Positions 42,581 to 43,196 of a stretch of DNA of 43,196 nucleotides are shown one piece after another. A model generated the notes under the pieces. The model did not search any database and was not told where the DNA came from. It saw only the letters and a list, made by a program, of their open reading frames with translations. How positions within the stretch are numbered: position 1 is the first letter of the stretch; each line of letters opens with the position of its first letter. Source of the stretch: Nitrospirota bacterium. GTDB taxonomy: Bacteria > Nitrospirota > Nitrospiria > Nitrospirales > Nitrospiraceae. The translations under genes were made by a program, and so were the position numbers. The stretch spans positions 1-43,196 of the forward strand of contig JACRLR010000032.1 in the NCBI GenBank assembly GCA_016219645.1. The letters run 5' to 3'.

Positions 42581-42871
42581 CTATGATGCCTTGGCAGTCT
42601 TGAGATGCAGCTCCATCTGCACTCGTTCAAGCAGAAAACGTTTTAGGAGCTTCTGATAGGGAACATCGTGCTTGTTGGTCAACGCCTTGAGTTGATCCAG
42701 TAAAGATTTTGGCAGCCGGAGTGAAATCATCTCCGCCAACGGTTTGAACCGCGGGAAGATCCTCCTGCGGCTTTTCGAATCATCGAGATATGCCGTTGAG
42801 TCATGCGACGCCCAGAAGGCGGCTTCCTGCGCATCACTCTTGAAAGTCGGTCTCAGTTTTAACTTGCTCAT
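42581..42871 (-). CDS. CopG/BrnA-type antitoxin-like protein
   Basis: A 96-residue protein with the pattern FKSDAQEAAFWASHDSTAYL at the N-terminus and a ribbon-helix-helix-like part near the C-terminus (MISLRLPKSLLDQLKALTNK). This fits the CopG-type antitoxin family that usually pairs with BrnT-like toxins. No toxin gene is next to it, so it is an orphan in this window. GGGAGG seven bases upstream supports the ATG at 42871 over a GTG 8 codons earlier. Confidence 0.75.
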   Translation of the reverse strand: MSKLKLRPTFKSDAQEAAFWASHDSTAYLDDSKSRRRIFPRFKPLAEMISLRLPKSLLDQLKALTNKHDVPYQKLLKRFLLERVQMELHLKTAKAS

Positions 42872-43002
42872 GGTACATCCTCCCTTCCTTCGCACTCATG
42901 CCTCTGCTTGAAATAACACAAATCCTCCGCTTACGGATAGCGAAGATGAGAAAGAGCTGTCATCTAACAACCCTTTGAACCTTACCCCTCTAATTTATAG
43001 CC

Positions 43003-43035
43003 GGCCCCGCACTCCGGTATCCGGAGCACGGGGCC
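43003..43035 (-). terminator. Terminator-like hairpin after the last gene
   Basis: GGCCCCG and CTCCGG (43003-43017) pair with CCGGAG and CGGGGCC (43021-43035) around a 2x2 mismatch and a 3-base loop. It lies 23 bases after the stop of the minus-strand gene at the window edge. The U tract is weak. Confidence 0.6.
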
Positions 43036-43058
43036 GACGCACCCCCGCCGACTGTCCC

Positions 43059-43196
43059 TTAGTAGGGGAGGACGTGCAAGACCTTCTTGTCCTCGTTGTT
43101 CCAGACCACATCACACAGGTTCGACATGCGGCAGACAATCTGCGCCGCCACGCCGCCGGTCCCGCCGAACAACCCGCACCAGCCCAGGGTCACAAA
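43059..43196 (-). CDS. 3' end of an unknown gene (partial, runs off the window)
   Basis: The frame is open from the window edge and ends TAA at 43059-43061; 45 residues are visible: [20 protein letters not shown], then [14 protein letters not shown] and KKVLHVLPY. It is Gly/Ala/Val rich with several Cys. The hairpin just downstream supports a real gene end. No family is recognised. Confidence 0.6.
   Translation of the reverse strand, partial: FVTLGWCGLFGGTGGVAAQIVCRMSNLCDVVWNNEDKKVLHVLPY

Noticed and set aside
1-43196. CRISPR array, rRNA or tRNA genes, or a phage
   Set aside because: No regularly spaced direct repeats, no recognisable tRNA T-loop pattern in a cloverleaf context, no rRNA segment and no structural phage genes were seen.

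Overview
The window looks like a chromosomal segment of a moderately GC-rich, Gram-negative-type bacterium. The best guess is Nitrospira (Nitrospirota). This rests on the run rho-rpmE-prfA-prmC-murA-his, a bcsA gene with several PilZ-type modules next to a bcsS-like gene, a DapL-type aminotransferase, and many short palindromic repeats between genes. The genus is an inference; no rRNA, tRNA, CRISPR array or intact transposase was seen.

Region 1 (1-10.7 kb): the end of an uncertain upstream frame, a PilZ protein, a CorA-type transporter, a secreted DUF1566 protein, leuC-leuD plus a small membrane protein, a MEKHLA/PAS-like protein, and a cellulose-synthase pair (bcsA with PilZ modules, and a bcsS-like outer membrane protein whose 3' end runs into a repeat). 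A two-CBS protein closes the region. PilZ and BcsA suggest cyclic di-GMP control of an exopolysaccharide.

Region 2 (10.8-23.1 kb): housekeeping and small conserved genes. They include a DUF1653 protein, an FAD disulfide oxidoreductase, a membrane protein/lipoprotein pair, an MscS-like channel, rmuC, a MazG-like protein, folK-panC, dapL, a glutamine amidotransferase, a phospholipid-methyltransferase-like enzyme and several unknowns.

Region 3 (23.2-36.7 kb): rho (behind a consensus sigma-70 promoter and a leader of about 330 nt) and rpmE, then prfA-prmC-murA-hisG-hisD-hisB-hisH-(lipoprotein)-hisA-hisF-hisIE-HIT. These genes overlap or nearly touch, except where an antisense HEPN/MNT toxin-antitoxin pair (hepT-mntA) and repeat elements separate hisB from hisH.

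Region 4 (36.7-43.2 kb): an AT-richer accessory segment bracketed by two inverted copies of a repeat of about 80 bp. It holds a LAGLIDADG endonuclease-like gene with zinc-ribbon and HTH parts, an orphan membrane protein, two tandem GNAT acetyltransferase paralogues and a 172-bp MITE-like element. Outside the bracket lie an esterase gene broken by one in-frame TGA, an orphan CopG-type antitoxin, and the 3' end of an unknown gene that runs off the window.

At least three families of short palindromic repeats recur. One has CAGGATGCT...AAAAAG ends and a GGCGTA...TACGTTGAGG core, one carries GCTCGCGCAACGC, and one is a G-rich GTGAGGCGTAAGG type. They sit at operon joints and gene ends and are the strongest structural signal not explained by genes.
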